A DNA stretch of 64,000 nucleotides from Candidatus Phycosocius bacilliformis (GTDB taxonomy: Bacteria > Pseudomonadota > Alphaproteobacteria > Caulobacterales > Aquidulcibacteraceae): contig NZ_BFBR01000007.1 of the NCBI RefSeq assembly GCF_003112735.1, positions 175,060 through 239,059 on the forward strand, in the 5' to 3' direction. This document shows positions 15,701 to 24,913 of the stretch, one piece after another (the stretch's first letter is position 1; each line of letters starts with the position of its first letter). The notes under the pieces were generated by a model. The model was not told the DNA's origin, did no database searches, and saw nothing but the letters and a program-made list of their open reading frames with translations. Both the position numbers and the translations under genes were made by a program.

Positions 15701-17668
15701 GCCCAGCTTCAGGATCAGCCGGTTAAAGCCGTCATTCTCGGCCCGCCCGGCCCAAATGGCAGCGACCGCCTCTTCAAACGACCCTTCGACGACTTTGAAA
15801 TCGAGTGGCTTGCCATTGGCGGTGCGCATCGACACATCTTGCACCCACACAATCTCATGATTGTCTGGGGTCTTGCGGCTGACCCGATGTGGGGTCTCGC
15901 TGACCACATAAAGACCCATGCTCTCAAAGATCGGCACAGCAGCCGACAAGGCAGTGGGGTCACCCATTTTATACAGTTTGGCGCGCAGAATGGTGTTGTG
16001 ATCATCGTCACGACGATAAGCGCGCACACGCACATCATCGCCTTGGACCTGCTCTAGCTCTTCAATGTCACGCAGGGCTTCAGCGGCATCAAAAATATCG
16101 CGATAGCCGGGTGGGAAGCCCCCCAGATAATTCTGGAAGGTCCGCGGCTTGCCCTCAGCCAAGGCTTCAACCCCATCCTCCCACGTCCGGGTGATGTCGG
16201 CGATCCGGGCTTCCAAGGCCTCGACCTCGGGATTGGCGTGCTGGTTGGCGGTGACGCCAATCACATAATGGACCCGCGCAAGAGGCGCGTCGCCGAACAA
16301 GGGGTAAAAGGCCGACAACCGCCCGCCATAGGCTTCCGCCAAGGCCAGACCAATCTTCTCGCGCACGTCAGAATTGTAACGATCGCGCGGGACAAACACG
16401 AGCACAGACATGAAGCGGTCAAACCGGTCGCGGCGCACAAAAACCTTTGTGCGTGGTCGATCCATCAAATGCTGGACGCCAAGCGCGATGCGCAGCAGAT
16501 CGTCTTCCTCAATTTGGAACAATTCATCGCGGGGGTAATTTTCCACGATATTGCGCAGACGCTTGTCATTATGGCTGCCGGGAACCAGGCCAGCGCGGGC
16601 AATCACACGTTCGGTCTTGCCGCGCAGCATCGGTACATCGCGTACCATCTGGTCATAGGCTTCGGCTGTGAACAAGCCGACAAAGCGGTCCTCACCCAGA
16701 ACTTCGCCATTATCGCCAAAGCGTTTGACGCCAATATAGTCCATGACGGTGCGACGATGGACGCGCGAACGCAAGTTGGACTTGGCAACAATGATGGGCG
16801 AGGGCTCTTCAATATAGGCTCGCACGGCATCACTAAGGACCGAAGGCTCATTCAGACGGCGCAGAACCATGCGTAACGGGTCGCGCAAAATCCCCAGATT
16901 GAGGTCTTCGCGGATATCAGGCTCATCCTTGATCCAAGCCCCATTGGTGTCGCGAGGATAATCATAAGAGCGCACGCCAAAGAACACGAAGTGATCGGCC
17001 ACCAACCATTTCAAAAAGGCAATGGATTCGGCAATCTCATCAGCGGTGGCTTTTGTCTTGGCCACGGCCAGATCGCGGATGGCGTTATTCATCCGGCTCT
17101 TCATCGCCTGATAATCCACCACTGACAGGCGCACATCCTGCAAGGTCTCGCGCACACCCATCAAAATCGCATCGCGCTTGGAGGGGGGTGTAGGTGGCAA
17201 ATGCACTTGAATGAAAGATTCAGCGGCTGGCACACCGCCGGGCTGGCGAACACCATCAGGATCACGGCTTAAGGAGACAATGGGATGGAACATGGCGCGC
17301 ACTTCCACGCCCTGGGCCCCAATCTCGCCCATCACACTGTCAACGAGGAAGGGCATATCCGGCCCGCAAATCTCCAGAATGTCACGGCCCAGCGGTTTGC
17401 CGTCCGCCCCCTTGCCCTCAATCAAGCGAATGTCTTGTGCATCTGCGCGCTTATGTGAGGTCCAGCGCCAGAATCCATCGGCCAATGCAGCCAGATCAGC
17501 GGACGTCAGCCCTTGGACATCATCCTCGGTCGCGTCCTGGGCGATCTGAGTGAGAAATGATTCAGCGGCAGCATCCAAATGACCGCCGGATTTGAAACTT
17601 GGAAAAGCCAGAGCCGCCGAGATCAGATCATCTGGCAAAATGCGCCGATCTGTTGCGTAAACCGACAT
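12794..17668 (-). CDS. gdhB: Large NAD-specific glutamate dehydrogenase
   Basis: 1624 residues, the ~180 kDa class typical of alphaproteobacteria, pseudomonads and actinobacteria. It catabolises glutamate to 2-oxoglutarate and ammonia in the cytoplasm. The N-terminal third holds the regulatory ACT-like region. The catalytic core is clear around 15250-14900: [20 protein letters not shown] followed by [17 protein letters not shown] with the substrate-binding lysines, then the Rossmann part ([15 protein letters not shown], later [13 protein letters not shown]). ATG 17668 is chosen because GGGAGG lies six bases upstream; a longer frame to 17704 has no ribosome site. The gene is monocistronic by spacing. 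Long reverse-strand frames within it are shadows. Confidence 0.96.
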   Translation of the reverse strand: [1624 protein letters not shown]

Positions 17669-17740
17669 GGATATCCTCCCGTGCCTGACCAGCAGGCCAT
17701 ACAACGCGTCCTGATCACAGGCCCGGCGGGCCAGAGCCGA

Positions 17741-18910
17741 TCAAGACGGCTTTACTTCTATTTTGCTTGGATCATCCTGCGAAGTGGTGGTTTCTTCCTT
17801 AACAGCTCCTTGCGTGTGTGCAGCAGACACTGATTTAACACCCGACTGATCAGCGTCATCGGGATCCGGGTTGATGTCGGGATTACCATTATTGGACAAA
17901 AGGACTGCAATCCAACGTGTGGCGGAAAACTGGGCCAGCACAATCATCAGCATGACCGTCAGCGGTACGGCCAAAAACATACCCGGGCCTCCCCACAACT
18001 TGCCCCAAAAGGCCAAAGACAGAAACACCACCAAAACCGAAATATTCAGGCTGTCGCCGGTCATGCGCGGCTGGATGATATTGCCAACGACAAATCCGAT
18101 GGCTTGGGTCCCTGCCAGAATGATCACGGCTGGAATGGGGCTGGTGAATTGAACCAGCGCGAAAAGAGCGGGCAAAAGACTGCCTGCTGCCCCGCCCACC
18201 ACGGGAATATAGCTCAGCACAAAAATGATGATGGCCCAAAACAACCCGTTTTGCAGGCCGACCAGCGCAAACAGCACCCAGCTGGCCCCAGCGATCATCA
18301 GGCCCGTGACCGTCTGGACCCAGAGATATTGTTCCATCGAACGGGCAATCGCCCGACCCGTCTGTGACGCTTTGGCCCGTTCGGCCTCATCGGGAAAGAT
18401 TTGCGCCATTTTGGCGGGCATGCTCGCTTGGGCTGCAAACAAACAGGCGACATAAATGATGACAAACAGCGCTTGGCCACCAAAACTCTGCAGGGCGTCA
18501 GCGACTCCACGCAAGATCAAAGCCGGATTGACCTTGGCAAACATCTCACCCACCGTGGGTGCTGTTCCCGACAGGCCCAATAAAGCATAGGTCTGATGGA
18601 TTACCTGATCGAGCCGCTCCTGATAGGCCCCGATCGAGCGGGAGAATACCGCAGCATATTCAATAACAAAGCCGACAATGCCGGCAAGACTGATAAAGAC
18701 AATCAGCACCGCCAAAGGGACTGCTGCCACCCGAGGCAAAAAGGGCAAGCGGCGGCTTAAGCTCTGTGCAAAGGCGTCCATGGTCAGCCACAAAAATATG
18801 GCCAGGGCCAGCGGGGTCAAAAGGTCAGCAAACCAATAAAGGCCTGCAATGATCGCCGCGCTTGCCAAGAGCAAGCGCGACGCACTGGAAGTCGACTGCG
18901 CTTTCATCAT
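17741..18910 (-). CDS. AI-2E family transporter (PerM/TqsA type)
   Basis: 389 residues with about eight membrane segments arranged as in the AI-2E exporter family: paired N-terminal helices (LLLASAAIIAGLYWFADLL), a long periplasmic/helical loop, then ALVGLQNGLFWAIIIFVLSYIPVVG and the GxxxQPRMTG motif (IIQPRMTGDSLNISVLVV). Despite the name, most members have unproven substrates; some act as Na+/H+ antiporters. A hydrophilic C-terminal tail of about 45 residues is rich in Asp, Ser and Thr. Two adjacent ATGs are possible starts. It lies downstream of and parallel to the PQQ dehydrogenase with a 75-bp gap. Confidence 0.86.
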   Translation of the reverse strand: MMKAQSTSSASRLLLASAAIIAGLYWFADLLTPLALAIFLWLTMDAFAQSLSRRLPFLPRVAAVPLAVLIVFISLAGIVGFVIEYAAVFSRSIGAYQERLDQVIHQTYALLGLSGTAPTVGEMFAKVNPALILRGVADALQSFGGQALFVIIYVACLFAAQASMPAKMAQIFPDEAERAKASQTGRAIARSMEQYLWVQTVTGLMIAGASWVLFALVGLQNGLFWAIIIFVLSYIPVVGGAAGSLLPALFALVQFTSPIPAVIILAGTQAIGFVVGNIIQPRMTGDSLNISVLVVFLSLAFWGKLWGGPGMFLAVPLTVMLMIVLAQFSATRWIAVLLSNNGNPDINPDPDDADQSGVKSVSAAHTQGAVKEETTTSQDDPSKIEVKPS

Positions 18911-18985
18911 GGGCTTACCAAGACCTGCATTGCCCCGAAGGTCAAGCCGTGCGGCAGTTCAGCTTCCCTCTGGTCAGCCGCCTCC

Positions 18986-21172
18986 TCAATTCCCAGTCTT
19001 CGCGCCGTCTTTGGCGGCAGGGCCTGTGCCCAGCTGGCGATAATGCACCTTGGCCTGTTGGACGACATAGGCGCGAATATCTTCAATTTCAGCAGGGTTG
19101 AGCCATGAACTGAAAGAGACCATGCCGCGGCTGGCATTGGCCCCGTCAAACACGATCTGTTTCCAGGTTCCCGCATCTTGAATGGCAGGCGAATAACGCA
19201 GATCGGGCAACAGGCCGCCGGTCGCACTGGCCCCGTGGCAGACTTGGCAATGGCGCATGAAGTGGTTGAACCCGGCCTGAGGATTGCCAGGGGCGAGCGT
19301 CGTCGACAAATCAAGGGCCACTTTTTCAGGGATCACATAAGGGGTGGCCTTGGCGGTCCCACCAATCTTAAACACCATCAAACGGCCCTTGAGACTGACT
19401 GGCCGATCCGGGGCTGCCAAAGGGGCCGCGATAATCGCCCCGCCATAGCCAACCATCACCGCGACATATTGCTCCCCATCAATCTTGTAGGTCATGGGCG
19501 GGGCGATAATGCCGTTCTGGGTCTCATAGCTCCAGACTTTTGTGCCATCGGCGGCATTGAAAGCCTCCAAAAAGCCCTCTGAGGTGCCTTGGAAAACAAG
19601 CCCGCCCGCAGTGGCCAAGATGCCGGAGTTCCAAGGGAATTTGCGCGGCACAGTCCAGCGCGGCTTGCCCGCGACCGGATCCCACGCCACCAACATGCCT
19701 GTCAGCATGGCGCGAATGGCTTTGCGCTGGGCCTCATCATCAGGCAGAGCGGCCAAGCCCATATTGGTGCCGGTATTCCAAGCCCCGGCGATCTGGCGAT
19801 AGGGCTCGGCCTGATTTCCCGTCGCCGCCGGCACCAGCATAGCCGGCACATAGACGAGATTTTCCTTCGGGTTCATCGCCATCGGGTGCCAATTATGCAC
19901 CCCGAATGGGGCGGGGAACACCAAAGCCGGGGCTTTGGCAAAGCGGGCCGAGGGATTCTCATTGGGCCGGCCCGTCTTCAAATCGACCGAATGAGCCCAA
20001 GGCACCGGCATACCGGGGGCAAGGTCAGCCTCTTTCGGCATGGGGAAAAGCGGGTTGGCGGACAAGAGCTCACCTGTGGCGCGATCCAGCACATAGAAGA
20101 AACCGTTTTTCGGCACTTGCATGATGACTTTGCGCGTTTTGCCGCCCATCGGCAGTTCGGCCAGCATCAAATGCTGGGTTGCAGTAAAGTCCCAGGAATC
20201 CCCCGGCGTAGTCTGATAATGCCAGACATAAGAACCTGTATCAGGTCGCACCGCCACAATGGAGGAGACAAACAAATTGTCGCCCTTGCCCCCGGAACGG
20301 ATTTGATGGTTCCACGGCGAGCCATTGCCGACCCCAAAATACAAAAGATCCAACTCAGGATCATAGGCCATGGCATCCCAGACGGTGCCACCGCCACCCG
20401 ATTGCCGCCACGCCCCCTCACCCCACGTCGGCGCAGCCTTTGTCTTTAAAAGGGCGTCAGATACCTGGCCGTCAGGTTCGCCCTTGGGATTAGGCGTGGT
20501 GTAAAAGCGCCAAACCATATCGCCGCTATCGGCATCATAAGCGCTGATATAGCCCCGCACCCCATATTCGGCCCCGCCATTGCCGATCAAAACCTTGCCC
20601 TTAACCACCCGGGGCGCCCCGGTAATTGTATAGGCCTGACCTTGATCGACCGTCACTTTCGACCAGATTTCCTTGCCATTACGGGCATCAAGGGCAATCA
20701 GACGGCCATCGAGCGCACCGACAAAGACCTTGCCTCCCCAGACCGCCACCCCGCGATTGACCACATCACAACAGGCCTTATGGGCCGTCTCACCGCGCAC
20801 TTTCGGATCATAGGACCACAGAAGCTTGCCGGTCTTGGCATCAAGGGCTGCCACTTTCGACCAAGAGGTCGTGGTATAAATCACCCCATCAACCATGATG
20901 GGGGTTGCTTCGTGGCCGCGGTCTGTCTCGAACTCATGCACCCACGCCAGACCCAATTGGCCGACATTGCCAGTATTGATCTGATCGAGCGGGCTGAAGC
21001 GCTGCTCGTCATAGGTGCGGCCATAGCTCATCCAATTGTCGCCATCGGTCGCAGCAGAAGACAGACGGGCGGCATCGACCTTGGCAGCAGGAGAATTGCT
21101 GGTGTCTGGCGCACAGGCAGCTGTCCATAGCCCCATCATGACCGCACCTGAGGCCAAAATCCGTCTGATCAT
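18986..21172 (-). CDS. PQQ-dependent quinohaemoprotein alcohol dehydrogenase, predicted lipoprotein
   Basis: 728 residues. Eight-bladed propeller of the methanol/ethanol dehydrogenase family: NWMSYGRTYDEQRFSPLDQI at the N-terminus, repeated W-docking motifs (GKLLWSYDP, KVWSYETQNG), and the vicinal Cys-Cys (HKACCDVV) that forms the disulfide over PQQ. A C-terminal cytochrome c domain has CQVCH as the haem site with a distal Met region. The signal sequence ends in a lipobox (MGLWTAAC), so the mature protein is probably tethered to a membrane on the periplasmic side. The start has AGGGGAGGAA directly upstream of twin ATGs. It oxidises alcohols or aldehydes and passes electrons to the respiratory chain; the substrate is unknown. 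No PQQ synthesis genes are nearby. Confidence 0.92.
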   Translation of the reverse strand: MIRRILASGAVMMGLWTAACAPDTSNSPAAKVDAARLSSAATDGDNWMSYGRTYDEQRFSPLDQINTGNVGQLGLAWVHEFETDRGHEATPIMVDGVIYTTTSWSKVAALDAKTGKLLWSYDPKVRGETAHKACCDVVNRGVAVWGGKVFVGALDGRLIALDARNGKEIWSKVTVDQGQAYTITGAPRVVKGKVLIGNGGAEYGVRGYISAYDADSGDMVWRFYTTPNPKGEPDGQVSDALLKTKAAPTWGEGAWRQSGGGGTVWDAMAYDPELDLLYFGVGNGSPWNHQIRSGGKGDNLFVSSIVAVRPDTGSYVWHYQTTPGDSWDFTATQHLMLAELPMGGKTRKVIMQVPKNGFFYVLDRATGELLSANPLFPMPKEADLAPGMPVPWAHSVDLKTGRPNENPSARFAKAPALVFPAPFGVHNWHPMAMNPKENLVYVPAMLVPAATGNQAEPYRQIAGAWNTGTNMGLAALPDDEAQRKAIRAMLTGMLVAWDPVAGKPRWTVPRKFPWNSGILATAGGLVFQGTSEGFLEAFNAADGTKVWSYETQNGIIAPPMTYKIDGEQYVAVMVGYGGAIIAAPLAAPDRPVSLKGRLMVFKIGGTAKATPYVIPEKVALDLSTTLAPGNPQAGFNHFMRHCQVCHGASATGGLLPDLRYSPAIQDAGTWKQIVFDGANASRGMVSFSSWLNPAEIEDIRAYVVQQAKVHYRQLGTGPAAKDGAKTGN

Positions 21173-21292
21173 CATTTCCTCCCCTGACCGGTGGCACGCC
21201 TGTGGCGCGTCCATCTCGTGGTCACGAAAGCGAGAGTATCGGCTTTGGGAATTTGGGCAATAGGGCCGGTGCGTCGGCCAAGCAGGTGGCGA

Positions 21293-21688
21293 TCACGACG
21301 GGTCTGGGGCGATTTGTAAAAGCTTGCCATCAGGCCCGGCCACCGCGCGATAGAAGCAGGATGTAAAGCCGACATGGCAACACCCACCATCGCCATCGAC
21401 CCGCACTTTCATCACCACCGCATCCTGATCGCAGTCAATGCGCAATTCCTGCACATGCTGGAGCTGGCCCGAGGTCTCACCCTTCTTCCACAGGCTCTGG
21501 CGTGAGCGCGACCAATAATGGGCAATGCCGGTCTCAATCGTCAGAGCCAAAGCCTCCCCATTCATCCAGGCCAGCATCAGCACCTCTCCTGTTGTGGCTG
21601 ATTGGGCGACCGCCGGGATCAAACCGTCGGCGTCAAAGCGCGGGGCCAATGTCAAACCGCGCTCCAGCGCCTCGGTAGAATTGGCCAT
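21293..21688 (-). CDS. hisI: Phosphoribosyl-AMP cyclohydrolase
   Basis: 131 residues from the ATG, the normal size for monofunctional HisI. It opens the adenine ring of phosphoribosyl-AMP in histidine synthesis. Signature segments: [32 protein letters not shown], and metal-binding cysteines in [21 protein letters not shown] and SCFYR. An in-frame TTG at 21712 with GAGG seven bases upstream could add eight residues. It is not in a his operon here, as is usual in alphaproteobacteria. It diverges from the DUF817 gene. Confidence 0.95.
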   Translation of the reverse strand: MANSTEALERGLTLAPRFDADGLIPAVAQSATTGEVLMLAWMNGEALALTIETGIAHYWSRSRQSLWKKGETSGQLQHVQELRIDCDQDAVVMKVRVDGDGGCCHVGFTSCFYRAVAGPDGKLLQIAPDPS

Positions 21689-21780
21689 CGGGAATTGTGC
21701 AGAGGACGACAAATCTTAGCCTCAAATCAGGGTTTATCCCTTAGTCAGGTGTCGGCTGACCCATCAGGAGCTTTTGAGTT

Positions 21781-22659
21781 TTGCACATCTATGATCTTGC
21801 CCGCAATGGGGCACAAAAGCTTTATGCCACCGGGCGGATCTGGTCCGAGGGCGCGCCCTGGCGTGGTCCGGTTTTTGAATTTGTCATGTTCGGGGTCAAA
21901 CAGGCGTGGGCCTGCCTCTATGGCGGCACGATGTTATTGCTCCTCATCCTCACCATGTTGTTCTGGCCCACGCAGGATGTGTGGTTGAGCCGGTTCGACT
22001 TTCTGTTTCTGGCCGCTATCGCCTTGCAAGTCCTGTTGGTCGCGCTGAAGCTGGAGCGCTTGGAAGAGGTCAAGGTCATCGCCATTTTTCATATTGTCGG
22101 GACCATTATGGAAATCTTCAAAACCCATGTCGGCTCGTGGTCCTATCCGGGCGAGGCCTTTTTCAAGATTGGTGGCGTGCCGTTGTTCAGCGGTTTCATG
22201 TATGCCTGCGTCGGCAGCTATCTGGCGCGCATCAGCCGTCTGATGGATCTGCGCTTTGCCCCCTATCCCCCGATGTGGATGACCTGGCTTCTGGCTATCG
22301 GTGCGTATGTGAACTTTTTCACCCACCATTATGGGCCAGACATACGGGTCGGATTGTTCCTCTTTTCGGCGGTGATCTTCTGGCGCAGTCGGGTCTATTT
22401 TACCCCCGACCAGACCACGCGCTGGATGCCACTCTTGGTCGGCTTCCTCTTGGTCAGCCTCTTTATCTGGTTGGCAGAGAATATTGGCACATTCACCAAT
22501 ACGTGGATCTATCCCCACCAGAGTGAAGGCTGGCACATGGTGCCTTTGAGCAAGATGGGGGCGTGGTATCTTCTGATGATGCTGAGCTTTGTGCTGGTAT
22601 CAACCGTTCACAAGCCCCGCCCGCCCGATGACCTTGCAACAAAAACGCCGGACCCGTGA
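21781..22659 (+). CDS. DUF817 integral membrane protein
   Basis: 292 residues, seven to eight hydrophobic segments (GTMLLLLILTMLFWPT, FLFLAAIALQVLLVALKL and others). The conserved patches WSYPGEAFFKIGGVPLFSGF and THHYGPDIR with W-x-P-L-L match DUF817, a family of unknown function fairly common in alphaproteobacteria and some Gram-positives. The start is a TTG with AGGAG about ten bases upstream; no in-frame ATG fits the conserved N-terminus HIYDLARNGAQKLYATG. The end of the gene overlaps the terminator hairpin of folE on the other strand. Confidence 0.82.
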   Translation: MHIYDLARNGAQKLYATGRIWSEGAPWRGPVFEFVMFGVKQAWACLYGGTMLLLLILTMLFWPTQDVWLSRFDFLFLAAIALQVLLVALKLERLEEVKVIAIFHIVGTIMEIFKTHVGSWSYPGEAFFKIGGVPLFSGFMYACVGSYLARISRLMDLRFAPYPPMWMTWLLAIGAYVNFFTHHYGPDIRVGLFLFSAVIFWRSRVYFTPDQTTRWMPLLVGFLLVSLFIWLAENIGTFTNTWIYPHQSEGWHMVPLSKMGAWYLLMMLSFVLVSTVHKPRPPDDLATKTPDP

Positions 22660-22669
22660 GGGCCCGGCG
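22640..22669 (-). terminator. Rho-independent terminator of folE
   Basis: On the minus strand a stem CGCCGGGCCC / GGGTCCGGCG with a four-base loop is followed by TTTTT. It lies 27-56 bp after the folE stop and overlaps the last codons of the convergent DUF817 gene. Confidence 0.8.
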
Positions 22670-22695
22670 CATTCGCACACCAAATCGGGGAGGAT

Positions 22696-23313
22696 TTAGT
22701 TGTAACCTGCCAAACGCAGGAAACGGTCTTTCAATTCGCGGTCGGTCTTGAATACGCCGGTGAATTGGGTGGTGATGGTGGCCACATTGGGGTGATGGAC
22801 ACCACGTGTGGTCATACATTGATGCTTGGCATCCAACAGCACGGCCACACCGGCAGGGCGCAAAGCCTCGGTGATGCAGTCGGCAATCTGGGCCGTCATG
22901 GTTTCTTGGGTCTGCAGGCGCTTGCCAAAGATTTCAACCACACGGGCAATCTTGGAAATGCCGACAACCCGGTTGGTTGGCATATAGGCGATATGAGCCC
23001 GGCCCAAGATGGGCACCATGTGATGCTCGCAATGGCTTTCCAGATCAATGTCGCGCAGCATGACGATATCGTCATAGCCCTGCACATCTTCAAACGTGCG
23101 GCTCAATTCAGCGGCTGGATCCATTTCATAGCCAGCAAAGAATTCCCGATAGGCTTCCACAACGCGCTTGGGCGTGTCGATCAGGCCTTCCCGCTCTGGA
23201 TTGTCGCCTGCCCAACGAAGCAGCGTACGCACAGCGGCCATCGCCTCTTCCCGGGTAGGGCGGTTGGTATCATTGACCTCAGAAATGAGGCGCGGGTCTG
23301 TAATCGCATCCAT
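22696..23313 (-). CDS. folE: GTP cyclohydrolase I
   Basis: 205 residues, type IA. It converts GTP to 7,8-dihydroneopterin triphosphate, the first step to tetrahydrofolate. Zinc and active-site motifs are all present: [19 protein letters not shown], then [17 protein letters not shown] and [13 protein letters not shown]. The N-terminal ~25 residues are variable as usual. The gene stands alone with its own terminator. A 208-bp spacer separates it from the divergent cysS; I see no RNA gene in that spacer. Confidence 0.97.
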   Translation of the reverse strand: MDAITDPRLISEVNDTNRPTREEAMAAVRTLLRWAGDNPEREGLIDTPKRVVEAYREFFAGYEMDPAAELSRTFEDVQGYDDIVMLRDIDLESHCEHHMVPILGRAHIAYMPTNRVVGISKIARVVEIFGKRLQTQETMTAQIADCITEALRPAGVAVLLDAKHQCMTTRGVHHPNVATITTQFTGVFKTDRELKDRFLRLAGYN

Positions 23314-23521
23314 GAGCTTATGCCCCTGTTAAAGGGGTCGGAGGTCGAGCCGGGATCACCCCGGACTTAACGCCCGCCCTGATTTCGTTTCATGCCCCTG
23401 CACCTGCAGAGGCACCGTTCATGCCGTCTTCGCGTCAGCCAATTTTCAGTCTAAAGGACTGAGACAATAACAAACACGCAAACCACACAAGAGTCTACGT
23501 TGGCTCTTCGTCTTGGATCAC

Positions 23522-24913
23522 ATGATGGCTGAGATCGAACTGTTCAATACCCTGCAGCGGGAAAAAGTCCGCTTTGTCCCTCAAGATCCAAGCCGGGTGA
23601 CACTCTATGTCTGCGGACCCACCGTCTATAATTTCGCCCATATCGGCAATGGACGACCCGCAGTGGTGTTTGACACTTTATTTCGGCTTTTGCGGGCCAT
23701 CTATGGGCAAAACAACGTCATCTATGCCCGCAACATTACCGATGTCGACGACAAGATTAATGCCGCCGCGCGTGAGCAGGGCGTCGACATCAGCCAGATT
23801 ACTGAAAAATACACCCGCATTTATCGTGCAGATATGACTGCTTTGGGCACGTTGCCCCCGACGCTGGAACCCAAAGTCACCGGCCATATGGACGACATCA
23901 TTTCCTTGGTTGGCCGTCTCGTGGACAAGGGTCATGCCTATACGACGCCGGACGGGGTGTATTTTCATGTCCCCTCCATGCCAAGCTATGGCCAATTATC
24001 GGGCCGCAATCTCGATGACAATGAGGCCGGTGCGCGCATCAGCGTGGATGAAAACAAGCGCGACCCTGCCGACTTTGCCTTGTGGAAAGCCGCCAAACCC
24101 GGTGAACCAGCCTGGGATGCCCCATTCGGAGCTGGTCGGCCCGGTTGGCACATCGAATGCTCGGCCATGATTGAGACCAATCTGGGCACCACGATCGACA
24201 TTCATGGGGGCGGCCACGATCTGATCTTCCCCCATCATGAAAACGAGATTGCCCAATCGGTCTGCGTCCATGACGGTGTGCCACTCGCCAATATCTGGAT
24301 GCACAATGGCTTCCTGACCATGAATGCTGACAAGATGTCGAAGTCACTCGGCAATGTCGCTCTGGTCCATGAATTGGTACAGCGTTGGCCGGGTGAAGCC
24401 TTGCGTCTGTCACTCCTGTCGGCCCATTACCGCGCCCCGCTGGATTGGACCGACGAGTTGATCCTGCAATCAATGAAAACCTTGGATCGGCTCTATCGCG
24501 CACTCGCCACAGTGTGGGATGAGACAGCAGAGCCCATCTTGCCCGATGGCGTACTGGCGGCCCTGTGCGATGACCTCAACACGCCCAAGGCTCTGGCCGA
24601 GCTTTCCATGCTGGCCCGCAAGGCCAATAAGGCTGAAACCCAGGACGAGCGCCAGCGTGCCAAAGCAGAACTCCTGGGGGCAGGCCAGCTTTTGGGCATT
24701 TTGGATCAAGACCCACAGAGCTGGCTGTCACGCGCCGGGGCCACGGTGGATGAAGATGCAAGTGCTGAGATCACTGCCATGGTGAATGCCCGCTTCCAGG
24801 CCCGTCAGGACCGCAATTGGGCCGAGGCGGATCGGTTGCGCGCAGAGCTTGCCGCCCGGGGGGTGGAAGTGACCGATGGCAAGGATGGCTCAAGCTGGCG
24901 GTTCATCGCATGA
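23522..24913 (+). CDS. cysS: Cysteinyl-tRNA synthetase
   Basis: 463 residues, class Ia synthetase charging tRNA-Cys in the cytoplasm. The HIGH motif reads FAHIGNGRP, the KMSKS motif is ADKMSKSLGN, and zinc ligands appear in YVCGPTVY, HIECSAM and FPHHENEIAQS. The C-terminal DALR-like and anticodon-binding helices end in VEVTDGKDGSSWRF. A TTG at 23513 is also in frame; the ATG at 23522 (or the next codon) is preferred. The stop overlaps the start of the next lipoprotein gene (ATGA), so they are translationally coupled. Confidence 0.97.
   Translation: MMAEIELFNTLQREKVRFVPQDPSRVTLYVCGPTVYNFAHIGNGRPAVVFDTLFRLLRAIYGQNNVIYARNITDVDDKINAAAREQGVDISQITEKYTRIYRADMTALGTLPPTLEPKVTGHMDDIISLVGRLVDKGHAYTTPDGVYFHVPSMPSYGQLSGRNLDDNEAGARISVDENKRDPADFALWKAAKPGEPAWDAPFGAGRPGWHIECSAMIETNLGTTIDIHGGGHDLIFPHHENEIAQSVCVHDGVPLANIWMHNGFLTMNADKMSKSLGNVALVHELVQRWPGEALRLSLLSAHYRAPLDWTDELILQSMKTLDRLYRALATVWDETAEPILPDGVLAALCDDLNTPKALAELSMLARKANKAETQDERQRAKAELLGAGQLLGILDQDPQSWLSRAGATVDEDASAEITAMVNARFQARQDRNWAEADRLRAELAARGVEVTDGKDGSSWRFIA

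Noticed and set aside
14747..16057. Long plus-strand open frame (436 codons) inside the glutamate dehydrogenase gene
   Set aside because: It is the complement of a highly conserved 1624-residue gene; high GC gives such shadows. No ribosome site and no family motif.
23314..23521. Possible tRNA or riboswitch between folE and cysS
   Set aside because: No cloverleaf, T-loop GTTCRA box or T-box-like feature found by eye.
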